Of a DNA stretch of 64,000 nucleotides, positions 1-10,440 are shown one piece after another (the stretch's first letter is position 1; each line of letters starts with the position of its first letter). Where the stretch lies: the NCBI GenBank assembly GCA_963680875.1, contig OY804577.1, positions 102,125,906 through 102,189,905 of the forward strand, read 5' to 3'. Both the position numbers and the translations under genes were made by a program. The notes below the pieces were generated by a model. That model had not been told where the DNA came from and searched no databases. It worked only from the letters and a program-made list of their open reading frames with translations. The stretch comes from Bathymodiolus brooksi. Its lineage: Eukaryota > Mollusca > Bivalvia > Mytilida > Modiolidae.

Positions 1-208
1 TGGGTTGAATCAGATTTTAAGGCGCCAAACCTCCCGCTCTCATTACGGTTCAAAGGTTCCGGCTGTCACTGTAACAGTATTTAAATACAGGAACAAAATA
101 GGTAAAATAGTTGTCAAAGCAGTACCATATTCGGTGACGTAAATGTCAAAAATATTTTTACGTCACACATTGACAAAACAATTCTTGACATTTGCGACTT
201 CTTTATCT
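1..208. other. 3' flank of reverse-transcriptase relic, no gene
   Basis: Downstream of the minus-strand reverse-transcriptase relic. It contains no open frame of note. It does not match the 3' tail that follows the related relic near 8.6 kb, so this copy belongs to another subfamily or was joined to unrelated DNA. Confidence 0.4.
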
Positions 209-871
209 TTATACATTTTCACTGTATGAAAATGCATCGCTTATAATTTTTTCTGCAGAGACGGAATATATTTCGACAAGATATTGGTATCGGAATATAA
301 ACTTTTTAAGAGATCGAATAAGGCGAATCTTTTTATAGCCCTGGTCCAGTAGCCTGTTTCTCAGATGAAGATGACGTTTCAGGAAATCAGAATAATTGCT
401 ACTGGCCCTTGCATAGCGAATCAATTGCGAGATGTAAACACCATATGCAGGAGAAGCTGGTATATTGCTGCACATGTTTGGAAAATTTATGATTTTAAAA
501 TTGAAGTCGTCCCGCTTATCATAAATTTTAGTACTGAGTTGACCACTGTCGTCAAATTCGAGGTATAAGTCCAAAAATGATGCGGACGAAGCTGTATCGG
601 TGGTCTCTTTAACTTCCAGCCCTGGAGGATATATCAATGGAAGAAATTCTGCAAATCTAGAATTATTGATAGATAAAACGTCATCAATATACCTGTATGT
701 GAAATTAAAGGCTCTAGCCTCATGAATCTTCTTATCTTTTACAAGCTTTTGAAGAAACTCCGACTCATATGAGTATAAAAATAAATCGGCTAGAAGAGGG
801 GCACAATTCGTACCCATTGGTATGCCGACGACCTGCTGAAACAGTGTCCCTCCAAAGGAGACAGAAACCAT
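209..871 (-). pseudogene. Reverse transcriptase fragment, Penelope-like type (5' truncated)
   Basis: A 220-codon open frame covers the second half of a reverse transcriptase. It begins at the residues FGGTLFQQ, followed by the primer-grip region GIPMGTNCAPLLADLFL. The catalytic box is RYIDDVLSINN, with the YxDD-type aspartate pair. Then come KETTDTASSASFLDLYLEF, a KIYDKRDDFNFK strand, and a thumb-like region containing AYGVYISQLIRYAR and LLDQGYKK. A full element would have fingers and N-terminal coding sequence upstream; here the frame stops at the junction with LINE sequence on the other strand. The GIPMG and RYIDD wording fits Penelope-like elements better than LINEs, but the class is uncertain. 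The frame has no internal stop, so the copy is fairly young or only truncated. No GIY-YIG nuclease is visible. Confidence 0.8.
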
Positions 872-872
872 A

Positions 873-1151
873 ACTCACGTTATTACAAGCTGCCCACTTT
901 ATAATGAGATCAGGAAAGAACACTTTGTAAAAATTAAGGGAACTGTTATAACTGCTATTGGCTTTGATTGTTGGAAAAGAAATTTCAATAAAAAGGACAT
1001 TATATGCCAGCTAGTCATTGACTGTCAAAAACTGGTGGATACTGGTCTGCTGCCAAAGATTGATGATCTAATATATGACATTGAAACAGCATCAAAGGTC
1101 CTATGTCACGCCATACATACAAGAAGACTAAACTTCAACTGTGCCGAATAA
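873..1151 (+). pseudogene. LINE ORF2 C-terminal relic
   Basis: Reading plus-strand codons that end at the TAA at 1149-1151 gives about 92 open codons. They begin THVITSCPLYNEIRKEHF and end KVLCHAIHTRRLNFNCAE. The His/Cys pattern followed by CPLYxxxR is what is found just after the reverse transcriptase in the C-terminus of jockey/CR1-type LINE ORF2 proteins. No start or upstream domain is present, so this is a 5'-truncated copy, with 3' UTR-like AT-rich sequence after the stop. It abuts the reverse-transcriptase relic on the opposite strand within two bases, which points to one element inserted at or recombined with the other. Confidence 0.55.
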
Positions 1152-1873
1152 AGGCTGGTATGGATGGCAGTCTCTGTGTAACATCCGCCACATCTCTATC
1201 CATTTATGTCACCTTATATTAGACTATTAGAAATTTACTTTTTGTTACTTTATTTTAGATTTTATAATAAGTTCTTAACTTTTTATTCCTTTTTGTCACT
1301 GCTTATGATTGATCTGTATGAATCCCCAATATCATTAATTGAGCTTTTAGATTTTAAAATAAGTCAACTACACGTTACACAAATTTTTTTTTTTTTAGAT
1401 TTTAAGAATAATATAGTTTTATATTTTACTATAAGCCCAATATATAGGATAGATCGATTAAGGTGCGTCTGAATCCTATGAAAATTACAGGAACTTAACC
1501 GCCGTTGCCTATTAATGACAGTAATAAGCAAATAGTAAAGTAGTAGCAGGACATTATATTGTTAACTTTTCTTAACTTTATCGCTACCCTATCTGCACGT
1601 GCGGGTTCCGCAAATATCTTTGTATATAATTCCAGTGTACATATACCTGATTCATTCAAATTGGTGGAGGAATTTCATGGTCAATTCAGAATTGGTGGTG
1701 GAAAAAAAGGAGTGCTCCTAGACTGGAGGGAAAACGAAAAAAAAAGAAGAAGAAGAATAGCATGGAATGAAGCATGCATTGATGATTTACTAAAATTTAT
1801 ACTGCAATCGTTCTATTTGAGCAGTCAAAATGCGTTGACAGTATATTTACAAGTGATAAACGGTCACTGACCG
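1152..1873. other. AT-rich stretch without a recognised gene
   Basis: Probable LINE 3' UTR followed by unassigned sequence. A 103-codon plus frame at 1559-1870 has a Lys/Arg run but no domain I recognise. It ends at the left target-site duplication of the Mutator-like element, so I do not call it a gene. Confidence 0.35.
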
Positions 1874-1899
1874 TTTATAACAGGGTTACACTAATGTCC

Positions 1900-2770
1900 T
1901 GCAAATTGACCTGAAATGTCCTGAAAATGTCCTGAAAAGTACATAAAGGCTTATATCTTTTTTTATTATCCAATGGATTGAGTTCAAATTTGAAAATCTT
2001 AAATACATTAGCATATATTTAACGAATATTGAAAAAAACAATTAAAAAAACATTTTTTTAGGTGGAAATAATTTGACCTGAAAATTGTCATGAAATGTCC
2101 TGAAAAGTACATTAAGGCCTATATCTTTTTTATTATCCACTAGATTGAGTTCAAATTTGAAAATCTTAAATACATTAACATATATGTAACGAATATTTAA
2201 AAAACAATAAAAAAAAAATAATTTTAGGTGGAAATAATTTGACCTGAAAATTGTCATGAAATGTCCTGAAAATGTCCTTAAAAGTACATAAAGGCCTATA
2301 TATGTTTTATTATCCAATGGATTGAGTTCAAATTTGAGAATGTTAAATACATTAGCATATATTTAATGAATATTAAAAAAGAAATTAAAAAAGAATATTT
2401 TAGGTGGAAATAATTTGACCTGAAAATTGTCATGAAATGTCATGAAAAGTACATCAAGGCCTATATTTTTTTTTTATTTATTAACCAATGGATTGAGTTC
2501 AAATTTGACAATGTTAAATACATTAGCTTAATATATTTAAGAATATTAAAAAAAATATATGAAATGTTTTTTTTAAGTGGAAATAATTTGACCTGAAAAT
2601 TGTCCTGAAATGTCCTGAAAAGTACATTAAGGCTTATATCTTTTTTATTTTCCAATGAATTGAGTGCAAATTTGGAAATGTTTTATACATTAGCATAGAT
2701 TTAAAGAATATTGAAAAAAATATATAAAAAAACAATTTTTTAGGTGGAAATAATTTGACCTGAAAAAGGA
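1900..2770. repeat. Left subterminal tandem repeats of the Mutator-like element
   Basis: About five imperfect units of 167-176 bp. Each has the order: a motif of the type CCTGAAATGTCCTGAAAA, a stretch reading AAGTACATAAAGGCCTATAT, a poly-T and ATTATCCAATGGATTGAG block, an A-rich tract, then GGTGGAAATAATTTGACC. The same units are inverted at 4590-5318. Confidence 0.85.
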
Positions 2771-3316
2771 AACAGACTTACCTAAAGAAGTTTGAAAAAA
2801 TATATCTCAATAAAAATACAACTTAAAAGATAGCTAGAGAACATAAAAATGAACAGAACAGAAGAATAGAAAGGCCAAAAAATGATGGAAAGAAAAAAAT
2901 GGACTAATGAAGGATTTTAAAACCATACCCCTCTTAAATTGGCTAGTAATAACTGTCAACACATATTCACGTGTTTGTTTATTGGTTTATTGGTCTCTTT
3001 TTTTAAAATTTGATTTCACCTTAATTAGACTGGCATGGCTAGACACAGTGACAGGTGGGCTGGGCAGTTTTTATTTTTAATGAATGGTTACAATTACATT
3101 AATAAATAAGCATAATACATTTATAAGTCATAAACAATCAATACACAAACATATAAAACATGTGAAAACATAATAAAAACTTTTTTATTTAATTTCACAT
3201 GTAAAAAAGACACAAGTTCAGTAAAAATACATAAAACAGAAAATTTAAAATTCTAAACATCAACATGTCATTTATTTAAAAATGATACAATTGAAATATT
3301 AATACATGTAGCAGAA

Positions 3317-3728
3317 TCAACGATGTTCATCACAAAACCAATCTCCTGAAACCCCTGAACAACTCTGGTGTACCCATTTACTGCACTTAACTCTACCTCG
3401 TTTTGCCTCACTGACATCCAACCATATTCTGGAACACATCAGGTTTACCACAATAACAAATAGATTCAATTTTCCTTGTATATAATTTGATAACCTCAGT
3501 GTTTGATGATGTAGATTGTGGAAATGGGGAGAAATGGCCCTTCTCAAGACATGCAATTAGATGTGATCTCATATACCTCTCAATGTAATGCGTGTGTTTT
3601 TGTGTGTTGTATGTACCACTAACACAACTCAACCAAGTTTGCCAAAGCATAAACCCCACAATCATAACCATTTGTCTGTTGTTGGACCTCAGGTAGTTTA
3701 ATAAGCAAGTTCGTTTTCCCCTGTCCAT
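3317..3728 (-). pseudogene. Transposase C-terminal zinc-finger relic (PHD-like, frameshifted)
   Basis: Two overlapping minus frames together contain the parts of a Cys/His finger. The first frame ends with ICYCGKPDVFQNMVGC, then a stop. The second holds VKCSKWVHQSC followed by GDWFCDEH and a stop at 3317. The order C-x-C ... M-V-x-C ... C-x2-W-x-H-x2-C ... W-x-C is that of a PHD finger, but a shift plus extra bases separates the halves. It sits downstream of the transposase core on the same strand, so it is most likely the transposase C-terminus. It cannot encode an intact protein. Confidence 0.55.
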
Positions 3729-3955
3729 AAATAGCCGACAGCTGAATTTCCAAAGATGGTGTAAGTGTGAAAGTTTTACTGTAACTGTCTAAAACATAAA
3801 CTGTACCGTCTTTTTTATCCTGTAGCGATGTAACCCAGTGTGATTTTCCTGTGTGGTGTATTTGTACTTGTCAATTACCCATTTTCCACAATGTTTTAAT
3901 ATATCTTTCTCCATTTTTTGGAAATACGACACAATGGGTTTGGACCACTTACTCG

Positions 3956-4366
3956 TTAGCACTGTGTTCTTCTATTTGTATTCTTCTTCACTATTTTGCA
4001 CCTAAGTAATTCTTTAATGTTTGTCACATAAACTGCTATGTTGGTGTGGTCAGCTCCCATCTTTTGTAAATTGAACTTGAAGTCATTAATCAAATGGTTC
4101 CAGCACATAATAACGTCACAATTTGGAAAGTTCTTGTCAATACCATTTACTAATCCAGTTTCTCGATCTGTCACAAACGGAACACATTTTCTATTTAACT
4201 TGGGAAAAACTGATGACACAAAGTCGAAAAATCTTGCATGCAGTTTTTCTTTCTTCCTTCCATGTATAAGAAAAGCTACTGGCATAATTAGACTGTTCTC
4301 AAATATGATGTTACGGAACACTAGAGGTGACACATAAAAGTCTCCTAGTTTAAAAGTTGTATCATA
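3956..4366 (-). pseudogene. MULE transposase core fragment
   Basis: An open frame of about 137 codons on the minus strand, starting after a TGA at 4367-4369. It begins YDTTFKLGDFYVSPLVFRN, then has PVAFLIHGRKKEKLHARFF, VPFVTDRETGLVNGI and a CWNHLINDFKF motif. DTTF (first acidic residue), TDRE and CWNHL are the landmarks of MULE-type DDE transposases. The frame ends in a basic run and lacks the last acidic residue and the helical C-terminus in the same frame. Upstream, the sequence jumps directly into inverted-arm sequence, so the N-terminus was lost by internal deletion. It has the same strand and order as the zinc-finger relic at 3317-3728. Confidence 0.75.
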
Positions 4367-4589
4367 TCATTTTTATGTTCTCTAGCTATCTTTTAAGTTG
4401 TATTTTTATTGGGATATATTTTTCCAAACTTCTTTAGGTAAGTCTGTTTTCTTTTTCAACTTGTCCATTTCCAACATGCATTTCCAGTCGATCCAGGCCA
4501 TATTATTTATAAAAATAAACATTTAAAAAAGAATATTCTTTAAATATATGCTAATATCTATAACATTTCCACATTTGAACTGAATCCAT

Positions 4590-5318
4590 CGCATCATAAC
4601 AAAGAGGACAATTTTCAGGTCAAATTATTTCCACCTAAAAAAGTTTTTTTTATATATATTCTTTGAATATATGCTAATGTATTTAACATTTTCAAATTTG
4701 AACTAAATCCATTGGATAATAAAAAAAAAAGATATAGGCCTTTATGTACTTTTCAGGACATTTCATGACAATTTTCAGGTCAAATTATTTCCACCTAAGA
4801 TTTGTTTTTTAATTTCTTTTTTAATATTCATTAAATATATGCTAATGTATTTAACATTTTCAAAATTGAACTCAATCCAATGGATAATAAAAAAATATAT
4901 AGGCCTTTATGTACTTTTCAGGACATTTTCAGGACATTTCATGACAATTTTCAGGTCAAATTATTTTCACCTAAAAAAATTGTTTTAATTTTTTTTTATT
5001 CGTTAACTATATGCTAATGTATTTAAGATTTTCAAATTTGAACTCAATCCATTGGATAATAAAAAAGATATAGGCCTTTATGTACTTTTCAAGACATTTT
5101 CAGGACATTTCATGACAATTTTCAGGTCAAATTATTTCCACTTAAAAAATGTTTTTTTACTTTGTTTTTTCAATATTCGTTAAATATATGCTAATGTATT
5201 TAAGATTTTCAAATTTGAACTCAATCCATAGGATAATAAAAAAGATATAAGCCTTTATGTACTTTTCAAGACATTTTCAGGACATTTCAGGTCAATTTTC
5301 ATGACATTAGTGTAACCC
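4590..5318. repeat. Right subterminal tandem repeats of the Mutator-like element
   Basis: Four imperfect units of about 160-177 bp, inverted relative to 1900-2770. They end in the outer terminus GACATTAGTGTAACCC next to the TTTATAACA duplication. Confidence 0.85.
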
Positions 5319-5441
5319 TTTATAACATTAGCGGGCCACGCCTACTTGACCAAAATCAGTTGGGGCCTCTTGGGGGTAACTAACTTTTTAGATAATTTGA
5401 ATATTGGTAGTAATATCCATTAATGTCACTAATGATTTCAG

Positions 5442-5601
5442 TATAAAGACAATAACAGTGCATTGACTTGACATAAAATTCGATATACGTATTCGGCACG
5501 AATCGGGGAAAATGCTCGGGAAACCTCGCATTTTCCCCGATTCTAAGCCTCATCCGTATATCGAATTTATGTCAAGTCAATGCACTGTTATTGTCTATAT
5601 A
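5442..5601. mobile_element. Foldback (hairpin) element, 160 bp
   Basis: Two nearly perfect inverted arms of about 65-70 bp surround a loop of roughly 12 bases. The outer arms read AGACAATAACAGTGCATTGA on the left and the reverse complement on the right; the inner stems read CGGGGAAAATGC and GCATTTTCCCCG. There is no coding content. The structure is that of a foldback MITE. Confidence 0.75.
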
Positions 5602-5824
5602 CCGCATCACACTGGACTATAGTTTATCATGCTTCACTTACAATACACAAAGGCAACTATAATTGGATGTACGGATTTTTATTTTTTTTAAATCTTCTAT
5701 GTCTGGAGTTAAGCTTCAGTAAAGCCATTAAATATTAAAATGCACATTAGGTGCATAAAATAACAGGATATCCATGATGTTTATCATATATAATTTTAAT
5801 AGATAATCGTACATTAATGTTTTT

Positions 5825-6030
5825 TTATGGTGTTTAACGCCACTTTCAACAATATTTCAGTTATATCGTAGCGGTCAGTTTTATTGGTGGAGGAAACCGG
5901 AGGATCCGGAGAAAACCACCGACCTGCCGCAGGTCACTGACAAACTTTATCACGTAATGTTGTACACCTCGCCCTGATCGAGATTCGAACTCACAACATC
6001 AATATTGATTGACACCGATTGCGCACATTA
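5825..6030 (-). repeat. tRNA-derived SINE, family B
   Basis: Minus-strand copy. The internal promoter B-box-like segment (GAGTTCGAATCTC when reversed) lies near 5980. The body has CACCGACCTG and CACTGACAAACTTTATCAC when read on the plus strand. The 3' tail (reversed TTGAAAGTGGCGTTAAACAC) lies at the low-coordinate end. The tRNA-like head is incomplete at the high-coordinate end. Confidence 0.7.
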
Positions 6031-6180
6031 ATGCATAGAAATACAATTAAAACAGTACAAAAAAGGAAAACATTGGAATGAAATAGAAATATTTCCTCTG
6101 ATAAGAACCTAATAATCACATTAGCATAGGGGGTGGACACAGAAAACTAGTTAAACCATGCCACTTTTTGTTTTTTTGAA

Positions 6181-6330
6181 GTGTTTGTATCAAGTCAGGA
6201 AACTGAGTTGTCATCTATTTGTGTGTCAGGGGTGTCAATTTTGCCTCTTTCTACTATTTGTCGATTGGATTATGGAAGTGTTTCAAACAGTGTGGTACGT
6301 TTAGTTTTGTGTTTCATTCTATCCAACAAA
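6181..6330 (+). repeat. Dispersed repeat sharing the left flank and one monomer of the 34-bp minisatellite
   Basis: The stretch near 6234-6320 parallels 21683-21790: both contain CCTCTTTCTAC then ATTTGTCGATT, followed by a monomer-like segment (here GGAAGTGTTTCAAACAGTG then TGGTACGTTTAG). In this copy the monomer is present once; at 21.7 kb it is expanded about 130-fold. Confidence 0.6.
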
Positions 6331-6361
6331 CAAAAGAAACAAAATGTAACAACTACAATAC

Positions 6362-6365
<4 letters not shown>

Positions 6366-6398
<33 letters not shown>
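6366..6398. repeat. (GA)n microsatellite
   Basis: About 16 uninterrupted GA dinucleotides. Confidence 0.95.
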
Positions 6399-6403
<5 letters not shown>

Positions 6404-6599
6404 CGTTTGCGACTAACGCCGAGTACCCAGGTTTGAAGAGATAGTGCGGTAAAGACACGAAATACACATAGATGTTGTTAAAACAAAACAGAGCAAATGA
6501 TCGGATAGCACAGCTTTAACAAAACCAAGTAGTGTGCCGGACGTGTTATCGACTCTGTTTCACGTAGATACGACATCATATCGCAATGGGTTTGGGTGT

Positions 6600-6835
6600 G
6601 GGTTTATGGTGTTTAGCGCCACTTTCAATTATATTCCAGTTATATCGTGGCGGTCAGTTTTATTGGTGGGGAGAACCACTGACCTGTCGAAAGTCACTGA
6701 CAAACTCTATCACATAATGTTGTATCGAGTACATTTCGCCATGGACGGGGCTCGAAGTCACAACCTTAGCGGTGATAGGAACTGATTGCACAGGTAGTTG
6801 TTGATCCAACTACCATACGATCACGAAGACGACGA
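6600..6835 (-). repeat. tRNA-derived SINE, family B (near full length)
   Basis: The minus-strand reading starts with a degenerate tRNA-like head with an A-box-like TATGGTAGTTGGAT near 6815, then a decayed B-box near 6750 (reversed TGTGACTTCGAGCCCC), the body, and the shared tail TTGAAAGTGGCGCTAAACAC at the low end. It lies 570 bp from another minus-strand copy (5825-6030). Confidence 0.75.
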
Positions 6836-6959
6836 CCCCAGATCACAATAAGACACCACAGATCAAAATCAACAAAAGAAAAACAAATCATAATGTAAAA
6901 TGAACTACGTAACCTTGATATACATTTGATTTTACCAAAATCTTAATTTGAGATGAAAA

Positions 6960-7290
6960 ATGTTTTTGTTGTTGTTGTCCTATTATGTGTCTTTACGGTC
7001 TGAGTTCCGTGTTTTGATGTCGTTACGATTTCAGCATGCAAACTATGTCCGGTTCGTCTTTGCCTCCTGTTGTTTGTAGGATGGCTTATATGTCTTGTTT
7101 ACGTTATTTGTGTTTGCTTGCGTATGGTGGTGTCCAACACATATTGTGTTGTGTTTTTGCTTTGTTTTTCTTCGTCTTGTGTGTCCTATGTTACCAGTTT
7201 TTCTGGATTGTCCATTCTTGTTTGCTCCTTCGGTGTTCTCTAGCATTTGTATAACACCAGTTTTAATCCATTTGGTTTTCAATTTCGAAT
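6960..7290 (+). repeat. 3' tail of reverse-transcriptase element, subfamily 2
   Basis: Contains TGTCTTTACGGTCTGAGTTC, GTTGTTTGTAGGATGGC, GTGGTGTCCAACACATATTG and TTTCTGGATTGTCCATTC in the same order as copies at 16.7, 35.2 and 43.8 kb. Open frames here are by-products of the T-rich sequence. Confidence 0.7.
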
Positions 7291-7682
7291 GAGTTATTTG
7301 ACATCTGTATGCTACTCCGTGTTATTTCCATCTTTAAATACTGATATAAACCTAAATAGAGAATAACAGTTAAAAATAACATTGTTCCTTGCCGCTTGGT
7401 TTTTACCTTAGTTTAAAATACTCGTAAATGGTTTCTTGGAATTTCCGTTTCATTTAACCCAATTAAAAAATATATTATGAACAATAATAATCTAAATATA
7501 AATATACTACACTTTTGTCAACGATACACATCAAAGCAAAGCACTTTAAAGGATAAGTGCATTTAAATTTCAAACTAAAACGGTACATTTGAAATATATC
7601 TTAAATTAATTACATAAACTTGTGTGTTGTGCATTCTACAGCCATAACAAATAATAATGTAAATTTCCCTCATAGCAAACCT

Positions 7683-7815
7683 TAGTCTATTTTGTCTATC
7701 CTGTTGAGGATCTTTGGTCTACTGCTCCCAAAGATGTTTTAAGTTATTTAGTGTTCCGAACTTTTACATAGAAGCGTACTCCATGAAGGTTTATTGCAGA
7801 AACGAGTCGTGCGCA
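7683..7815 (+). repeat. Dispersed repeat R (ATATCTACGT-terminated)
   Basis: Holds GCTCCCAAAGATG, a decayed TGATGAAGG-type segment and GTCGTGCGCA, the landmarks of repeat R. It runs into the 53-bp array, whose unit carries the same TAGATATCTACG segment. Confidence 0.6.
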
Positions 7816-8085
7816 AAATGTTAGATATCTACGTTTTTACTAAATCCATTTGTTAGGAATCTGTATTAAAATGTTAGATATCTACGTATTTACTAAATCC
7901 ATTTGTTAGGAATCTGTATTAAAATGTTAGATATCTACGTATTTACTAAATCCATTTGTTAGGAATCTGTATTAAAATGTTAGATATCTACGTATTTACT
8001 AAATCCATTTGTTAGGAATCTGTATTAAAATGTTAGATATCTACGTTTTTACTAAATCCATTTGTTAGGAATCTGTATTAAAATG
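7816..8085. repeat. Tandem array, 53-bp unit, 5 copies
   Basis: Near-identical units starting TTAGATATCTACG at 7821, 7874, 7927, 7980 and 8033. The differences are single bases (for example ACGTTTTTAC against ACGTATTTAC). The array has grown out of the end of the adjacent repeat R. Confidence 0.95.
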
Positions 8086-8094
8086 TTCATGGAA

Positions 8095-8270
8095 TTAAAC
8101 TCCATTTCAGATAAATGTTTAATGATATGAAAACGTAGGTATCTAATTTAGTACACACTACACGTTTCTAGAATAACCTTCATCAGGTACGCTCATATTA
8201 GAAACAAAACCAAATAATTTAACGACGTTGAGATGCACCATATGCCTCACTAGGATAACCAAGCTCAACC
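8095..8270 (-). repeat. Dispersed repeat R, inverted copy
   Basis: Reads AACGTAGGTATCTAATTTAG, then ACACGTTTCTAGAATAACC and TTCATCAGGTACGCTCA. It faces the copy at 7683-7815 across the 53-bp array. Confidence 0.65.
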
Positions 8271-8314
8271 ATTATTACACATGCCTGACAAAGATTGATC
8301 TTAGTTTAAGTAAA

Positions 8315-8585
8315 GTTTGAATATACCAAAGGGGTAATCAGAAGCCGTAAACTGAAGACGGACAGAAATATAACAGGCAAAAGGACAAAAGGATAAGAAG
8401 TATTTGAAGATTTCAAAGGGTTAATCACAATCAGAAATGATCTACAAAACACTACACAGAAAACTAAAGATCGAGCAACACGAGTCCCACTAAAAACCGA
8501 GGGTGAACTCAGGTGCTCTGGCACCCGTCATGTAACTCTTGTACTCTTGCTACAAACCCGATGACAAGTCATGAATAAGAAAATG
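8315..8585 (-). repeat. 3' tail of reverse-transcriptase element, subfamily 1
   Basis: The minus-strand reading follows directly from the reverse-transcriptase C-terminal relic at 8586-8875. It contains GAGCACCTGAGTTCACCC, GGGACTCGTGTTGCTCGATC and ends with TTCTGATTACCCCTTTGG followed by TTCAAACTT. This is the clearest copy linking coding region and tail. Confidence 0.75.
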
Positions 8586-8875
8586 ACCGGATTGTGATTA
8601 CGGCAAATGGAACATATCCGTGGTCATTTGTGAGACAGATATTGCGCAACGGTAAACCAAGTCAGCTTGACTTCAACTTAACCAATTGGAACCCTTGGTT
8701 CAGAAGCCTCCTTGTTAGCAACAATCCTCTATAAAGGAAATGTTGATAGGAACCACAAGCTTTGGAATAGTGGATCAACTGAGAGATATATACTCCATAT
8801 GCAGAGGCTGCTGGAATGTGGTTACATATAAATGGAAAGTTCACAATGGGAAAATTGAAATTATCCCTTTTATCG
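8586..8875 (-). pseudogene. Reverse transcriptase C-terminal relic
   Basis: The minus-strand frame carries NFPFICNHIPAASAYGVYIS, QLIHYSKACGSYQHFL and LLNQGFQLVKLKSS. After a one-base frame change it carries a decayed end ending SVSQMTTDMFHLP and a stop near 8598. These match the thumb and C-terminal end of the relic at 209-871 in order and spacing. The upstream palm domain is missing, so the copy is 5' truncated in the usual way for retroelements. Its stop codon runs into the dispersed 3' tail at 8315-8585. Confidence 0.7.
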
Positions 8876-9277
8876 TAAAGATTCTAAGAACTGAAACATA
8901 TTAAGCAAAATAAAAATATTACATTTCTATCAATTCATAACCAAATAACCATTACACTTTCTATCATACCATAACTTAATCAGAGTGGAACTTTTTATCA
9001 TAATTATAACAAGGTTGCCCTTCAGCCACCCAAAATTTTGGAATAAGCATTCTACCTATTCTCTTTTGTGTGCATTGAATTATATAACTACATGTGTATT
9101 ACTATCACTGGGTCGATACCTCAGCTGTCGGGCTATTAGTACCAGATGGTATCATCTGCTCAGTAATCAGAGATTTGACACGGGCATTGTTTATCAGATA
9201 TACTTATGTTTGAAATTTACAGTCCCTAAAGAATGTAATTTATTAAATCTAATGCCAATCTCCTTCAGACATCTATA

Positions 9278-9361
9278 ATCTTGTAAAGGCCCCCCAAAGT
9301 ATTTCTGAATTGTTTTATGATCTTGTAAAGGCCCCCCAAAGTATATATGAATTGTTTTGCT
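9278..9361. repeat. 42-bp direct duplication, 2 copies
   Basis: ATCTTGTAAAGGCCCCCCAA occurs at 9278 and 9320 with matching downstream sequence. Confidence 0.85.
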
Positions 9362-10440
9362 TTCCAAACTTTTGACCATGAGTGTATCTGATGGAGGTTA
9401 TCACATAGAAATGTGTCATGTACACTAAATTAAATATCTATGGTTTGTATTAACATATGATATTACTGATTATACTGTAGATAACATTTACCAACACAAA
9501 TTAAATGATCTTACTATTAATTTTTAAAGTAGGTTTCCTGGTTTTCCCATTAACTAATACGAAAAAAACGTTTCTTCCGGAAAACATCCAGCGAACAGGT
9601 AAAGGAAAATAAAATCATTTTTTTATCACAAAATCCTCTGGGGAAAATATTTAAACCCGAAACCTTGAGTGATATCCAAAACAATTCAGTTTAAATGACA
9701 CGTCAAACCATATACCCGTATCTACCTGGTTGTATTCATTGTTTTATGCTTCAGGTAATCTTTTTATAAAGAAAAAAACTTGGATATACCATTACATTGC
9801 AGACTATACTCCGATTAAGTCATTTGTATGAAGACGCTTGAAGAACAATCTAGTTTTTAGCAAAAAAATACGTTTAAATATGTGTGTACAGTTAGTTGAG
9901 GGTTGAATATGCAGTACGAAAAATATTGATATGACCAATATATTCTACCTGTTCTAATTGGATTATGAAATATGAATGATATAGATAATATATATATATT
10001 AGCAAGTCAATCATCTGTTTCCTTACGATGAAAGCTGTGACTTTATGAACTATTGTTAAAGTGGTAGTGTCAAGTGGTTTTAATTTTTCAGATCTTGACA
10101 TTGAACAACGTAAAACCTTGCATGCATGTAGAAAAATTGTCGTACTGTTATTACAGTAATACATGCCGGAAGTTGGAATTCAAGTTAATAAAGTTATAGA
10201 TACATTCAGCATAAGGAGTGGATGACCGAAGCCAAACAATGGGTGAGTTTAAATATAAACTTGTTGGCAAATATAGGTCGAGTTTCACATATCATCATAT
10301 AAAAATGTATAATATTCTATTTTTAGTTCAATCAGGTGATTTTTGTATTCTTATCTTGATAATTGATACACAAGTCTATTTATATCAACTTATTATTTGA
10401 GCTTTATTTTACACCTTTTTTTGTAAAACCTTTACTAAAT
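9362..10440. other. AT-rich stretch without recognised genes
   Basis: Only short open frames (60-90 codons) with no recognisable domain. No SINE or tandem array is visible. Confidence 0.4.

Larger units (their letters stand above)
1874..5327. mobile_element. Mutator-like DNA transposon with 9-bp target-site duplication
   Basis: The element body is 1883-5318 (3436 bp). The left end starts GGGTTACACTAATGTC and the right end is its near-perfect reverse complement (the last 16 bases match). The 9-bp direct repeat TTTATAACA lies on both outer sides (1874-1882 and 5319-5327), the duplication length typical of Mutator-like elements. The inverted arms are very long, roughly 0.8-0.9 kb each, and are built from imperfect tandem units of about 170 bp marked by GGTGGAAATAATTTGACCTG (near 2061, 2228, 2403, 2577 and 2742 on the left; inverted near 4616, 4776, 4953 and 5125 on the right). 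The interior carries minus-strand transposase relics. The decayed coding frames suggest a copy that moved through an intact relative elsewhere. Confidence 0.9.

Noticed and set aside
1559..1870. 103-codon plus frame
   Set aside because: No domain recognised; it is ended by the target-site duplication region and has a low-complexity Lys/Arg run.
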